From Pseudomonas sp. HN11 (GTDB lineage Bacteria; Pseudomonadota; Gammaproteobacteria; Pseudomonadales; Pseudomonadaceae), in NCBI RefSeq assembly GCF_021390155.1, contig NZ_CP089985.1:5721501-5785500 (forward strand): DNA of 64,000 nucleotides, in the 5' to 3' direction. Numbering within the stretch: the first letter of the stretch is position 1; every line of letters begins with the position of its first letter. The translations under genes were made by a program, and so were the position numbers. Of the stretch, positions 18,577 through 27,681 are shown in pieces. A model generated the notes under the pieces. It had not been told where the DNA came from. It did not search any database and worked only from the letters and a program-made list of their open reading frames with translations.

Positions 18577-19617
18577 ATGACCGACAAGAGCCAACAATTC
18601 GCCAGTGACAACTATTCCGGCATCTGCCCGGAAGCCTGGGCCGCCATGGAACAAGCCAACCAAGGCCATCAACGCGCCTACGGCGATGATGAATGGACCC
18701 ACCGCGCCGCCGACGGTTTCCGCAACCTGTTCGAAACCGACTGCGAAGTGTTCTTCGCCTTCAATGGCACTGCCGCCAACTCACTGGCGCTGTCGTCGCT
18801 GTGCCAGAGCTACCATAGCGTGATTTGCTCGGAAACCGCCCACGTCGAAACCGACGAATGCGGCGCGCCGGAGTTTTTCTCCAACGGCTCCAAGCTGCTC
18901 ACCGCCCGCACCGAAAACGGCAAGCTGACCCCGGAGTCGATCCGCGAGATCGCCCTCAAGCGCCAGGACATCCACTACCCCAAACCACGCGTGGTCACCC
19001 TGACCCAAGCCACCGAAGTCGGCAGCGTGTACACCCCGGATGAAATCCGTGCCATCAGCGTCACCTGCAAAGAGCTGGGCCTGAACCTGCACATGGACGG
19101 CGCGCGCTTCTCCAACGCCTGCGCGTTCTTGGGCTGTTCGCCGGCGGACCTGACCTGGAAAGCCGGCGTGGACGTGCTGTGCTTTGGCGGCACCAAGAAC
19201 GGCATGGCCGTGGGCGAAGCGATTCTATTCTTCAACCACAAGCTGGCCGAAGATTTCGACTACCGCTGTAAACAGGCAGGCCAGTTGGCGTCAAAAATGC
19301 GCTTCCTCTCCGCGCCCTGGGTGGGCCTGCTGGAGAACGACGCCTGGCTCAAGCACGCACGCCATGCCAACCACTGCGCCCAGCTGCTGAGCAGCCTGGT
19401 AGCAGATATTCCCGGCGTAGAGCTGATGTTTCCGGTGCAGGCCAACGGCGTGTTCCTGCAACTCTCGGAGTCGGCGATTGCCGCGTTGACCGCCAAGGGC
19501 TGGCGTTTCTACACCTTCATCGGCAAAGGCGGTGCGCGCTTCATGTGTGCGTGGGATACCGAGGAAGAGCGCGTAAGAGAATTGGCTGCGGACATTCGGA
19601 AAGTGATGGAAGCCTGA
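18577..19617 (+). CDS. ltaE: Low-specificity L-threonine aldolase
   Basis: A 346-residue PLP enzyme cleaving threonine or allo-threonine to glycine and acetaldehyde. Lys207 in CFGGTKNGM is the Schiff-base lysine, and Asp174 in HMDGARF contacts the PLP ring. AGGAA lies seven bases before the ATG. A very long open frame continues upstream antisense to the TraX-like gene, but the family N-terminus (DNYSGICPEAW) fixes this start. It fits the glycine/serine theme of the region. Confidence 0.93.
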   Translation: MTDKSQQFASDNYSGICPEAWAAMEQANQGHQRAYGDDEWTHRAADGFRNLFETDCEVFFAFNGTAANSLALSSLCQSYHSVICSETAHVETDECGAPEFFSNGSKLLTARTENGKLTPESIREIALKRQDIHYPKPRVVTLTQATEVGSVYTPDEIRAISVTCKELGLNLHMDGARFSNACAFLGCSPADLTWKAGVDVLCFGGTKNGMAVGEAILFFNHKLAEDFDYRCKQAGQLASKMRFLSAPWVGLLENDAWLKHARHANHCAQLLSSLVADIPGVELMFPVQANGVFLQLSESAIAALTAKGWRFYTFIGKGGARFMCAWDTEEERVRELAADIRKVMEA

Positions 19618-19793
19618 AACGACGGGCCTTTCAGCCTTTTTTCAGAGACTGTTTGTACGTATTTCCGACAGTATCTATCTACCCCCTGCCTTGGTTAGGA
19701 TCTCGTCACCCCGAACAAACGGACGCGTTAATTCGGGGCTGACTGCCTGCCGAATAGTCGGCTGGAAAAGGAAATCCTATAGAGGGCAACACC

Positions 19794-19991
19794 ATGGAAA
19801 TTCAACGCTACACCACTGAATCTCAGCTCCGGGACGACACCAACGCCACACTCGTCAGCCTGGACGATCTGAGGAGGCTGGCAAATGTCGGCGACACCAT
19901 CGTCGAGCCTTCCAGACTCTTTACGGTCACCGGCAAAGAGTTTGAAATGACAGCATCCGGCGGGTACCTCATCAACCTTTTCGTCCGCTAA
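19794..19991 (+). CDS. Small hypothetical protein
   Basis: A 65-residue product beginning MEIQRYTTESQLRDDTN and ending GGYLINLFVR. A purine-rich AGAGGG lies about nine bases before the ATG. No signal peptide or membrane segment is seen. It is convergent with the flavin monooxygenase and shares its terminator hairpin. No family is recognised. Confidence 0.5.
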   Translation: MEIQRYTTESQLRDDTNATLVSLDDLRRLANVGDTIVEPSRLFTVTGKEFEMTASGGYLINLFVR

Positions 19992-20000
19992 CCACTAAGG

Positions 20001-20033
20001 CCCGCGCCGCAGACTCATGACCTGCGACGCGGG
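20001..20033. terminator. Hairpin between convergent genes
   Basis: CCCGCGCCGCAG and CTGCGACGCGGG pair with one mismatch around a nine-base loop. No T run follows, so termination strength is uncertain. Confidence 0.6.
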
Positions 20034-20049
20034 ACTCATGTGATTGCTC

Positions 20050-21867
20050 TCATAGCACCTTTGGCTGAAGCGCTTGCCATTCATCAATGGGGCCGCGGTT
20101 GTTGAGCAAGGTCCCACCATTGAATTTCACCGCCAGTTTATTCACGGCATTCAAGGCCGTGGTCACAGCCCCTTCCGCCCAGCCTCCCGTCCAGGAAACG
20201 TCGTCACCCGCAAGAATGAAACCATCGGGATTGGAACTCGGCACGCCATTCATGAACTGAGAAAACAGCAAGCGCTGGTACTCGTACTGTCCTGGCAGAT
20301 TCATTTTGAATGCACACAGGAAAAAGGGCTGCTCCTCCCAATTGATTTCGGCAAAGGGGTTGGTCATGCCGAACTCGTTGGCCAGGTTCAACTGATGAGG
20401 GGCATACACGCTGTCCAGCAAGCTCGTGCACACCTGCACATGGGACGGCAGCGGCGCACTGCGATCACCCAGGAATTTAAGACTGTCATCATTCCAGGTG
20501 TAAGACAAAAACATGCCACTGCCCCTGTAGGGGCCCAGACTCTGGCCATAGTCCAGCAGATAGGTGCCACGGGTAATGCGTTCCGATAACGTTACGCTCA
20601 TTCTGTACTGCAGATCAGCTCCCACGTCGGTCCAGAACGGTCGTTTGGTCTGGGCGAAGATTTTTGCCGACTGCATGTAATGGGTGTACATCACTGCCTC
20701 CCATTCCCTTGGGGATAAGAGGTCATTCACCTGATTGAAGCGGGCAGTGCCGTCCATATAACGGAATTTGTCGAGGATCCGTTTGTGCGGGGTATAGACC
20801 ACCGCAGGAAAGGTGTATTGGCGATCGCGACCCGAGTTTCGATCAAACACCCACACGTCGAACTCACCATCCGACCGGCGGATGATCTGTCGCACTTCTT
20901 GATTGAACGGCTGAGCAATGACTCGAGTGGTCAGGTCTTGCACGGTGGTGCCCGCTGGCCAATGGCGCATGGCGTCGCCGAAGGTATCCGGGGCACGGCT
21001 CCATAAGCGGGTCGGTAGCTCGCTGGAGCCGTCATACATCAACTTGTGGTTGGTATCCAGGCCGGTATACAGCACCCGCAACACCTCCAGGAAACAGTTC
21101 GGGTAATCGGTGTTCCAACCGCCTGTGCCGAAGCCTATCTGGCCAAACAGGTCGATATCTTCGCGACTCCATCCCGCCTGCTCGACCATCGCGGCAAAAA
21201 AACTGAGGTTGTCCCAACCTGCGTCCAGAATCGCGTTCCACAAGACCTTGATCTTGGTCTGATCAAGGCTTCCTTCTGACATGGCGGCTTCCATCTCCTT
21301 AAACTTGATCGGGTTCTGTTCGAGGAAAACCTCAAATAACTTGCGCTCGATCTCCGCATACTCGGACGGCAAATTATTGCCTTCGTAATAGACCTGTTGT
21401 TGCTGATAGTCGACCACCGTACTGGGGGTTACCGCCGAACCGGGATTGGGAAAGTCCGTCGAGTTGGCCGTCATGCCCACTTTATCGAAATAATGCATTA
21501 GCGCCTTGCCCGAAACAGGAAAGCGCATGGCACCCATTTCACAGATAACGCTGTTAGCCGGGTCTTGCGGATCACCCGCCACATGAGAATACAGCCGCCC
21601 TCCGATACGGTTGCCGGCCTCTATCACCACGGGGTGCAACCCCATGCGCATGGCTTCATAGGCTGCCACCATTCCGGCGACTCCCGCCCCGACGATCAAC
21701 ACCCGTCTGCCATATGCGAGGCTCGACACCTGCGCCAATGGGGTGCCATTACTGGCGGCCTGGCTGAGAAACCGGCCGTAATGAAAAGGAAAGTCTGGAA
21801 CCAGCGCAGTGACATCGTTCGCAAGCAAGCGCGCGGCGCCTTTACTACGTGAGGGAATAGCAGACAT
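20050..21867 (-). CDS. Flavin-dependent L-amino-acid monooxygenase/oxidase (IaaM/DavB-like)
   Basis: A 605-residue flavoprotein of the amine oxidase superfamily. The FAD dinucleotide fold is VLIVGAGVAGMVAAYEAMR with IEAGNRIGGRLYSH; the C-terminal FAD block is DDVSWTGGWAEGAVTTALNA. N-terminal PDFPFHYGRFL and the overall length resemble tryptophan, lysine and phenylalanine 2-monooxygenases, which convert an amino acid to the amide one carbon shorter. AAGGA lies eight bases before the chosen ATG (MSAIPSRSK); ATGs 9 and 18 bases earlier are alternatives. It is divergent from an NCS1 permease and a nitrilase-type amidase, which suggests amide hydrolysis as the next step. The amino acid is not identifiable by eye. 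Confidence 0.8.
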   Translation of the reverse strand: MSAIPSRSKGAARLLANDVTALVPDFPFHYGRFLSQAASNGTPLAQVSSLAYGRRVLIVGAGVAGMVAAYEAMRMGLHPVVIEAGNRIGGRLYSHVAGDPQDPANSVICEMGAMRFPVSGKALMHYFDKVGMTANSTDFPNPGSAVTPSTVVDYQQQQVYYEGNNLPSEYAEIERKLFEVFLEQNPIKFKEMEAAMSEGSLDQTKIKVLWNAILDAGWDNLSFFAAMVEQAGWSREDIDLFGQIGFGTGGWNTDYPNCFLEVLRVLYTGLDTNHKLMYDGSSELPTRLWSRAPDTFGDAMRHWPAGTTVQDLTTRVIAQPFNQEVRQIIRRSDGEFDVWVFDRNSGRDRQYTFPAVVYTPHKRILDKFRYMDGTARFNQVNDLLSPREWEAVMYTHYMQSAKIFAQTKRPFWTDVGADLQYRMSVTLSERITRGTYLLDYGQSLGPYRGSGMFLSYTWNDDSLKFLGDRSAPLPSHVQVCTSLLDSVYAPHQLNLANEFGMTNPFAEINWEEQPFFLCAFKMNLPGQYEYQRLLFSQFMNGVPSSNPDGFILAGDDVSWTGGWAEGAVTTALNAVNKLAVKFNGGTLLNNRGPIDEWQALQPKVL

Positions 21868-22137
21868 GGCAATCATCCTTGGCATGTATAAGGACGTCCA
21901 CCTACTGCTTCAATGCGAAGGGCGAATACGACGTAAGTGCTGTTCAGCGTAGATGCGCGTAGGAAATTTCTCTATATCAATTGGAAATAAATAAGCCGAT
22001 CAGGCATGAAACCTTGTATCACACGACTTTGCGCCATCAGTTCAGAAATTCATGAAGTGATTATTTGCAAATGCCGATTCAATAGTTTTTTTAGTTACAA
22101 GACTCTTCGTAGTCTCACTCAATAAAAACAGACCGTG

Positions 22138-23583
22138 ATGCCCATGAACGTGCCCTCTGACCGATCGGCTGCTCCCCCTTCCAACACACTGAAAATCGAA
22201 GCCCGCTCCATCGACTACGTACCGCGTCATGAACGCCACGGCAAGGTCTGGCATCAGGCGCCGTTCTGGTTCACCGGCAACTTCGTACTCACCACCATGG
22301 TCACCGGGTTTACCGGCGCGGCCTTGGGGCTGAGCCTGGTATACGCGATCCTGGCGATCGTGATCGGCGTATGCCTGGGCACATTCGCCATGGCGTTCCA
22401 TGCCAACCAGGGGCCGCGCATGGGGTTGCCGCAGATGATCCAGTCGCGGGCACAATTCGGCCTGCGCGGAGCGATCGTGCCCTTTATCGCGGTGGTCTTC
22501 GTGTACATAGGCTTCAACGTGTTCAACGTGATTCTGGCGACCGACGCCATCAATACCGTGCTGCCCGGCACGCGCGCACCCTGGTATGCGTTGATGATCA
22601 TCCTGGCGGTGGTGATTGCCGTGGTCGGGCACGACCTCCTGCACACCGTGCAACGCTGGCTGACCTACGTGATGATCAGCGTGTTCGCGGTGCTCACCGT
22701 AGCCGCAGTGATGCACCTGCAGGCTGACAGTGCCGTGGCCGACGCACACTTTTCCTGGTCGGCCTTCCTCATCCAATTGTCGGCCGCGGCGGGCTACCAG
22801 ATCAGCTACGCCGTCTATGTTTCGGACTACTCTCGCTACCTGCCGCATAACACGCCGTCACGCAGTGTCATCCTCTGGACCTACCTGGGAGCTGCCGGCT
22901 CGGCGCTGTGGCTGATGTCGCTGGGGGCCTTTCTCGCATCGGCGCTGCCCTCGCCCGACGCCATCGGCAGCGTGCAGGCTGTGGGCAACCAACTGCTACC
23001 GGGCTTCGGTACTTTTACTGTGTTGATGGCCGTACCGGCGCTGGTCGGCATCATGGCGGTCAATTGCTACGGCGCGATGCTCACCGGGGTCAGTGCCATT
23101 GACGGTTTTGTACCGATCAAACCACGGATCAAGGGCCGAATCCTCGGGATCAGCCTGGTGGCCGCAGTCATTTTTGTGATCGCCTTGAGCATTCCAGAGA
23201 GCTACCTGCACAGCTTCAACACCTTCGTACTTCTGATGTTGTACTTCCTGGTGCCCTGGACGGCAGTCAACCTCGCAGACTTCTACTTTGTACGAAAAGG
23301 ACATTACGCAATCAGCGACATATTCAACCCGACCGGTATCTATGGCCGTTGGTCGGGTGCCGGGCTCACGGCGTATTTTCTCGGCCTGGCAGCTATGATT
23401 CCCTTTATGGCACTGGATTTTTATCAGGGCCCCATCAGCACAATGCTGGGCGGCGCCGATATTGCGTTCGTTATCGGCCTGGCCGTCTCGGCGGTGGTTT
23501 ACTGCGTAATGACTCGCCACCTCGACCACGCCGCCGAGTCGCGAGCCATACAAGCCAGCGAGCGTCAATTAGAAGGAAGCTAG
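22138..23583 (+). CDS. NCS1-family permease (cytosine/purine/allantoin permease-like)
   Basis: A transporter of about 481 residues with some 12 hydrophobic segments. The N-terminal motif VWHQAPFWFTGNFVLTTMVTGF and the conserved AGYQISYAVYVSDYSRYLP are characteristic of NCS1 symporters, which carry nucleobases, hydantoins and similar N-compounds with Na or H. A GTG at 22135 and an ATG at 22144 are alternative starts; no strong ribosome site is present. It lies two bases upstream of the amidase ATG in effect, so the two are co-transcribed. Confidence 0.85.
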   Translation: MPMNVPSDRSAAPPSNTLKIEARSIDYVPRHERHGKVWHQAPFWFTGNFVLTTMVTGFTGAALGLSLVYAILAIVIGVCLGTFAMAFHANQGPRMGLPQMIQSRAQFGLRGAIVPFIAVVFVYIGFNVFNVILATDAINTVLPGTRAPWYALMIILAVVIAVVGHDLLHTVQRWLTYVMISVFAVLTVAAVMHLQADSAVADAHFSWSAFLIQLSAAAGYQISYAVYVSDYSRYLPHNTPSRSVILWTYLGAAGSALWLMSLGAFLASALPSPDAIGSVQAVGNQLLPGFGTFTVLMAVPALVGIMAVNCYGAMLTGVSAIDGFVPIKPRIKGRILGISLVAAVIFVIALSIPESYLHSFNTFVLLMLYFLVPWTAVNLADFYFVRKGHYAISDIFNPTGIYGRWSGAGLTAYFLGLAAMIPFMALDFYQGPISTMLGGADIAFVIGLAVSAVVYCVMTRHLDHAAESRAIQASERQLEGS

Positions 23584-23585
23584 TG

Positions 23586-24401
23586 ATGACGGAGCTACGC
23601 GTCGTTTGCCATCAACTGGCGCCGCGTATCGGCGAGCCCGACTACAACCGGGCGCTGACCGAGCGCGCGATTCGTGGGGCGACCAGCCTCAACACCCAAG
23701 TGATCGTCCTGCCAGAGCTGATCCAGAGCGGTTACGTATTCACTGACCTGGAGGAGGCCCACACTGCCTCAGAGGCACTCGACGGCCCGACGCTGAGCCT
23801 ATGGAAGAGCCTGGCGGCTGAGCTGAACATTATCATCGTCGCAGGGTTCTGCGAGCGCCTGAGCGCGGGACGGGTCGCCAACAGTGCCGCTCTGGTCGAA
23901 CCCACCGGGCGGCTGACGGTGTATCGCAAGGCGCACTTGTGGAACCGCGAGAAGCTGATATTCACACCCGGTGACTCGCCGCCGCCGGTGGTCAACACTG
24001 CCGTCGGACGGATCGCCCTGATGATCTGCTACGACCTGGAACTGCCCGAGTGGGTGCGCCTGGCCGCGATTGCCGGCGCGGACCTGCTTTGCGCCCCGGT
24101 GAACTGGCCAAACGCCCCGCGCCCTGCCGATGAAAGGCCGGCGGAGATCGTGCGGGTCCAGGCCAATGCGGCAGTCAACCGCATGTTCATCGCTGCGTGC
24201 GACCGCTATGGCGAAGAGCGTGGCGTGGATTGGGTGGGCGGCTCGGTCATCGTCGACGCTGATGGCTACCCGCTGGCCGGAGCGACCTCCCATCCTGAGG
24301 AACAGCAGCTGGTGGCTGACCTGCCACTGGCGCAGGCCAGGGACAAGTCAATCAGCGACCACAACCACGTGCACCAAGATCGTCGGCCAGGGCTGTACTG
24401 A
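23586..24401 (+). CDS. Nitrilase-superfamily carbon-nitrogen hydrolase (amidase)
   Basis: A 271-residue C-N hydrolase with the three catalytic blocks: Glu in VIVLPELIQSGY, Lys in LTVYRKAHLWNREK and Cys in RIALMICYDLELPEW. GGAAG lies seven bases before the ATG, which almost abuts the permease stop. Members include omega-amidases, 5-aminovaleramidase (DavA), N-carbamoyl amidases and aliphatic amidases. Beside a monooxygenase that yields amides, an amide-to-acid role is the simplest reading (inference). It converges with gbcB with only three bases between stops. Confidence 0.85.
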   Translation: MTELRVVCHQLAPRIGEPDYNRALTERAIRGATSLNTQVIVLPELIQSGYVFTDLEEAHTASEALDGPTLSLWKSLAAELNIIIVAGFCERLSAGRVANSAALVEPTGRLTVYRKAHLWNREKLIFTPGDSPPPVVNTAVGRIALMICYDLELPEWVRLAAIAGADLLCAPVNWPNAPRPADERPAEIVRVQANAAVNRMFIAACDRYGEERGVDWVGGSVIVDADGYPLAGATSHPEEQQLVADLPLAQARDKSISDHNHVHQDRRPGLY

Positions 24402-24404
24402 GCG

Positions 24405-25505
24405 TCAGAATTCGATGCGCACATCACCCTTCGGCACACTGCAGCACGACAGGATGTAGCCTTCGGCTTCATCCTCCTCGGTGATGCCGCCGTTGTGGTC
24501 CATCTCCACCTCGCCACCCAGCTTCATCACCTTGCAGGTCCCGCAGATGCCCATGCCGCAGGCCTTCGGGATCAACAGGCCGAGCTTGGCGGCAGCGGCA
24601 TGCACGGTTTCGCCGGGGGCCACCCGAATGCTTTTGCCCGATGCAATGAACTCCACTTGGTGCAGATCCGCCAGGTCGATTTCCGGCGCGTCGGCGGCTT
24701 GTTCGGCTTGCTCCACCGCATCCGCACGGGCTTCCGGTGGCGTGGCGCCGAACGATTCCTCGTGGTAGCGCGTCATGTCGAAACCCGCCACTTCCAGCAG
24801 GCGCTTCACCGCGTTCATGTACGGCGTAGGGCCGCAGCAGAACACTTCGCGCTCCAGGAAGTCCGGCACCATCAGTTCCAGCATCTTGTGGTTCAGGTAA
24901 CCACGATAACCGGCCCAGGGTTCACCCAAACCGTGCTTTTCGCAGATCAGGTGCAGGCTGAAGTTATCAATCCGCGACGCCATGTGCTCCAGCTCGCGGT
25001 GGTAGATGATGTCTTTTGGCGAACGGGCGCTGTGGATAAACGTCATGTCGACATTGGCGTTGGTGTCGTAGAACCAGCGCGCCATGGACATCACCGGCGT
25101 AATCCCTACGCCGCCGCTGAGGTACAGCACCTTCGGGCTCGGGAAGTCGATGGCGTTGAACAAACCCACAGGCCCGTGCACCGCCAGTTCCTGGCCTTCA
25201 TGAAGGGTATCGTGCAACCAGTTGGAAACCTTGCCCCCCGGCACGCGCTTGATGGTCACCGAGAAGCTGTAAGGCACCGACGGTGAGCTGGAAATGGTGT
25301 AGGAGCGCATGATCGGCTGGCCTTCGATTTCCAGCTCCAGGGTGACGAATTGCCCCGGCTTGAAAAAGAACAGGATCGGCTGGTCGGCCATGAAACAGAA
25401 GGTGCGCACATCCCAGGTTTCCTGGATGACTTTGACGCAACGGACAATGTGCCGACCATTGGCCCAGGTCTGGGTGGTTACCGGATTCAGGAAATTATTG
25501 GACAT
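24405..25505 (-). CDS. gbcB: Glycine betaine monooxygenase reductase subunit
   Basis: A 366-residue reductase that passes electrons from NAD(P)H to GbcA for demethylation of glycine betaine to dimethylglycine. FAD block RSYTISS (67-73), NAD block LSGGVGITPVMSMA (about 129-142), and a C-terminal plant-type 2Fe-2S domain with Cys316, Cys321, Cys324 and Cys354/355. The start MSNNFLNPVTTQTW has GGAG nearby. It is divergent from gbcA, sharing a 281-bp regulatory gap. Confidence 0.96.
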   Translation of the reverse strand: MSNNFLNPVTTQTWANGRHIVRCVKVIQETWDVRTFCFMADQPILFFFKPGQFVTLELEIEGQPIMRSYTISSSPSVPYSFSVTIKRVPGGKVSNWLHDTLHEGQELAVHGPVGLFNAIDFPSPKVLYLSGGVGITPVMSMARWFYDTNANVDMTFIHSARSPKDIIYHRELEHMASRIDNFSLHLICEKHGLGEPWAGYRGYLNHKMLELMVPDFLEREVFCCGPTPYMNAVKRLLEVAGFDMTRYHEESFGATPPEARADAVEQAEQAADAPEIDLADLHQVEFIASGKSIRVAPGETVHAAAAKLGLLIPKACGMGICGTCKVMKLGGEVEMDHNGGITEEDEAEGYILSCCSVPKGDVRIEF

Positions 25506-25572
25506 GTTGTTCTCCACCGCCGACATCGGCCTTATGGTGGCGATTCTGCGTAACGCCAGAACCACCCATTTA

Positions 25573-25604
25573 CCTATCTGCGACATTCACATACTTATCG
25601 CGAC
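25573..25604. promoter_or_regulatory. Possible AraC-type direct repeat upstream of gbcA/gbcB
   Basis: CCTATCTGCGAC and ACTTATCGCGAC share CT....GCGAC-type bases at 20-bp pitch. On the other strand this reads TGTCGC and GGTCGC, like the TGTCGC half-sites described for Pseudomonas ArgR, a relative of GbdR. Assignment to GbdR is inference. Confidence 0.35.
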
Positions 25605-25786
25605 CAGCCCCCAACGACCTAGGGTTGCGCGTCGGGAACAGATTGGGCCATGTCGCCCATGGATAAGGTTCGGCGCATCGTCGGCCCCACACTCGCTCCC
25701 AACACAGACGCTTTCTTTACGCCTTGCAAAGCACAACCGTAGCCACTATTCGCCGGCCCCACAGAATGGCCATGAGGACACACACG

Positions 25787-27082
25787 ATGGACGTCACCGC
25801 AACCTTAAGCTTGGGCGATCCGCTGGAACCCGCACGCAAGGCCACCGCGCAAATGCTGCAAGAGCGCGAGCGCACTTTCTCGCTGCCGCAGCCGTTCTAC
25901 TCTGATGAACGGTTGTTTGATATCGACATGCAGGAGATCTTCCAGAAAGAGTGGTTGATCGCCGGCATGACCTGCGAAATCCCTGCCAAGGGCAACTACC
26001 TGACCCTGCAAGTGGGCAAGAACCCGATCATCGTGATCCGTGGCGCCGAGGGCGTAGTGCATGCCTTTCACAACGTGTGCCGTCACCGTGGCTCACGCTT
26101 GTGCACCAGCGACAAGGGCAAGGTCGCCAAACTGGTCTGCCACTATCACCAGTGGACGTATGAGCTTGATGGCCGTCTGCTGTTCGCCGGTACCGAAATG
26201 GGCGCCGACTTCGACATGAAGCAGTACGGCCTCAAGCCGGTCAACGTAAAGACCGCCGGTGGCTACATCTTCATCAGCCTGGCGGAGAACCCGCCGGCCA
26301 TCGATGATTTCCTGTCGACACTGAACCATTACATGGAACCCTACGACATGGAAAACACCAAGGTGGCGATTACCACCACCTTGATGGAGAAAGCCAACTG
26401 GAAGCTGGTGCTGGAAAACAACCGCGAGTGCTACCACTGCAACGCGTCGCACCCCGAACTGTTGAAAACCCTGCTGGAATGGGACGACGTCACGGACCCG
26501 CGCGCCGATCAGGCGTTCAAGGACCACGTGGCCGCCTCCGCCGCCGCCTGGGATGCCGAGAAGATCCCTTACGCCCACGCCAGCTTTGGCCTGCGTAACC
26601 GCATCGTGCGCATGCCGCTGCTCAAAGGCACCGTGTCGATGACCCTGGACGGCAAGCAGGGCTGCGCCAAACTCATGGGCCGCATCAAGAACCCGGACCT
26701 GGGCTCGATGCGCATCCTGCACCTGCCTCACTCCTGGAACCACTGCATGGGCGACCACATCATCGTGTTCACGGTGTGGCCGATCAGCGCCCAGGAAACC
26801 ATGGTCACCACCAAGTGGCTGGTGCACAAGGACGCGGTGGAAGGCGTGGACTACGACGTGGAGCGCATGCGCCAGGTGTGGGACGCTACCAACGACCAGG
26901 ACCGCCGCCTGGCCGAAGAAAACCAGCGCGGCATCAACTCCACCGCCTACCAGCCTGGTCCGTATTCCAAGACCTACGAGTTCGGCGTGGTGAATTTCGT
27001 CGACTGGTACAGCGAGCGCATGCTGAACAACCTGGGGGCCGCTCCGGCGCCTTACCTCAAGGGTGTTGCGGCCCACGAATAA
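25787..27082 (+). CDS. gbcA: Glycine betaine monooxygenase, Rieske oxygenase subunit
   Basis: A 431-residue Rieske non-heme iron oxygenase that removes one methyl of glycine betaine as formaldehyde. Rieske ligands are Cys98, His100 (VCRHRGSRLC) and Cys118, His121 (VCHYHQW); the mononuclear iron ligands include His217 and His222 (NNRECYHCNASHPEL). GAGGA lies eight bases before the ATG of MDVTATLSLGDPLEPARK. An upstream in-frame extension lacks a ribosome site. A stem-loop terminator follows the stop. Confidence 0.96.
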   Translation: MDVTATLSLGDPLEPARKATAQMLQERERTFSLPQPFYSDERLFDIDMQEIFQKEWLIAGMTCEIPAKGNYLTLQVGKNPIIVIRGAEGVVHAFHNVCRHRGSRLCTSDKGKVAKLVCHYHQWTYELDGRLLFAGTEMGADFDMKQYGLKPVNVKTAGGYIFISLAENPPAIDDFLSTLNHYMEPYDMENTKVAITTTLMEKANWKLVLENNRECYHCNASHPELLKTLLEWDDVTDPRADQAFKDHVAASAAAWDAEKIPYAHASFGLRNRIVRMPLLKGTVSMTLDGKQGCAKLMGRIKNPDLGSMRILHLPHSWNHCMGDHIIVFTVWPISAQETMVTTKWLVHKDAVEGVDYDVERMRQVWDATNDQDRRLAEENQRGINSTAYQPGPYSKTYEFGVVNFVDWYSERMLNNLGAAPAPYLKGVAAHE

Positions 27083-27096
27083 CCCATTGATCTCAA

Positions 27097-27130
27097 GGGG
27101 GTCGGATTGTACAAAAAACATCCAACCCCC
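27097..27130 (+). terminator. Hairpin after gbcA
   Basis: GGGGGTCGGAT and ATCCAACCCCC pair with one mismatch around an A-rich 12-base loop, 15 bp after the gbcA stop. No T run follows the stem. Confidence 0.65.
27108..27123 (+). repeat. 16-bp direct repeat, left copy
   Basis: TGTACAAAAAACATCC, identical to the copy at 27735-27750. It falls in the loop and right arm of the gbcA terminator hairpin. The pair brackets the DnaA-box cluster. Confidence 0.85.
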
Positions 27131-27168
27131 TGCTGCGCCTTGATTCTCCTGCCCTCCAGCCTTCGCCC

Positions 27169-27212
27169 AACAACTTATCCACAAAGCCACCCACAGCAAT
27201 TGTGGGCAACTG
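27169..27212 (+). repeat. DnaA-box repeat unit A
   Basis: Starts with a CAACAAC lead and TTATCCACA; 16 bases after the box start comes the palindrome CCCACAGCAATTGTGGG, then CAACT. It is the copy with the best hairpin. Confidence 0.8.
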
Positions 27213-27338
27213 TGCTCGTCTGACGAAATTAACTGAAGAAAATCCGTGACTTATTCAGCTTTGCGGTTTTAACCCACACCTGATCAATTATTAACCATAT
27301 CTCTGAACGCCATGTATCCCGTGGCCTGTAGCAGTACG

Positions 27339-27384
27339 CAAACACCTTATCCACAGAACCGCCAACAGAGATTGGGTGTAACTT
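27339..27384 (+). repeat. DnaA-box repeat unit B
   Basis: CAAACACC, TTATCCACA, then CCAACAGAGATTGGGTG at offset 15 and TAACTT. Box start is 172 bp from that of unit A. Confidence 0.8.
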
Positions 27385-27520
27385 CAAAAGCGCTGTGGAA
27401 AAGCTTGTCAAAGCGTCATAAACCGGGGATTTTCAGGCTTTCATTCTCATCATGGGCTATTTTGTTCATTTTTTGATCAGCTTCATGAGAGCCGCTAATC
27501 ATATGATCTAGAGACAATAG

Positions 27521-27566
27521 CGAACATCTTATCCACAGAAGCACCAACAGACTTTGGGGGCAACTT
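27521..27566 (+). repeat. DnaA-box repeat unit C
   Basis: CGAACATC, TTATCCACA, then CCAACAGACTTTGGGGG at offset 15 and CAACTT. Box start is 182 bp from that of unit B. Confidence 0.8.
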
Positions 27567-27583
27567 AAACGCGCGTCCTGCCT

Positions 27584-27592
27584 TTATCCACA
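27584..27592 (+). other. Isolated DnaA box
   Basis: A fifth perfect TTATCCACA, here without the flanking unit shared by the other four. It lies 55 bp after the unit C box. Confidence 0.75.
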
Positions 27593-27681
27593 CGAAAACT
27601 TCCGTAAAAACCGTTAGTTAGCCTGGTTGTTTTTCATACAGCAGCGCGCAGCCCTTTAAACACGCGGCCTGTGGACAACCA

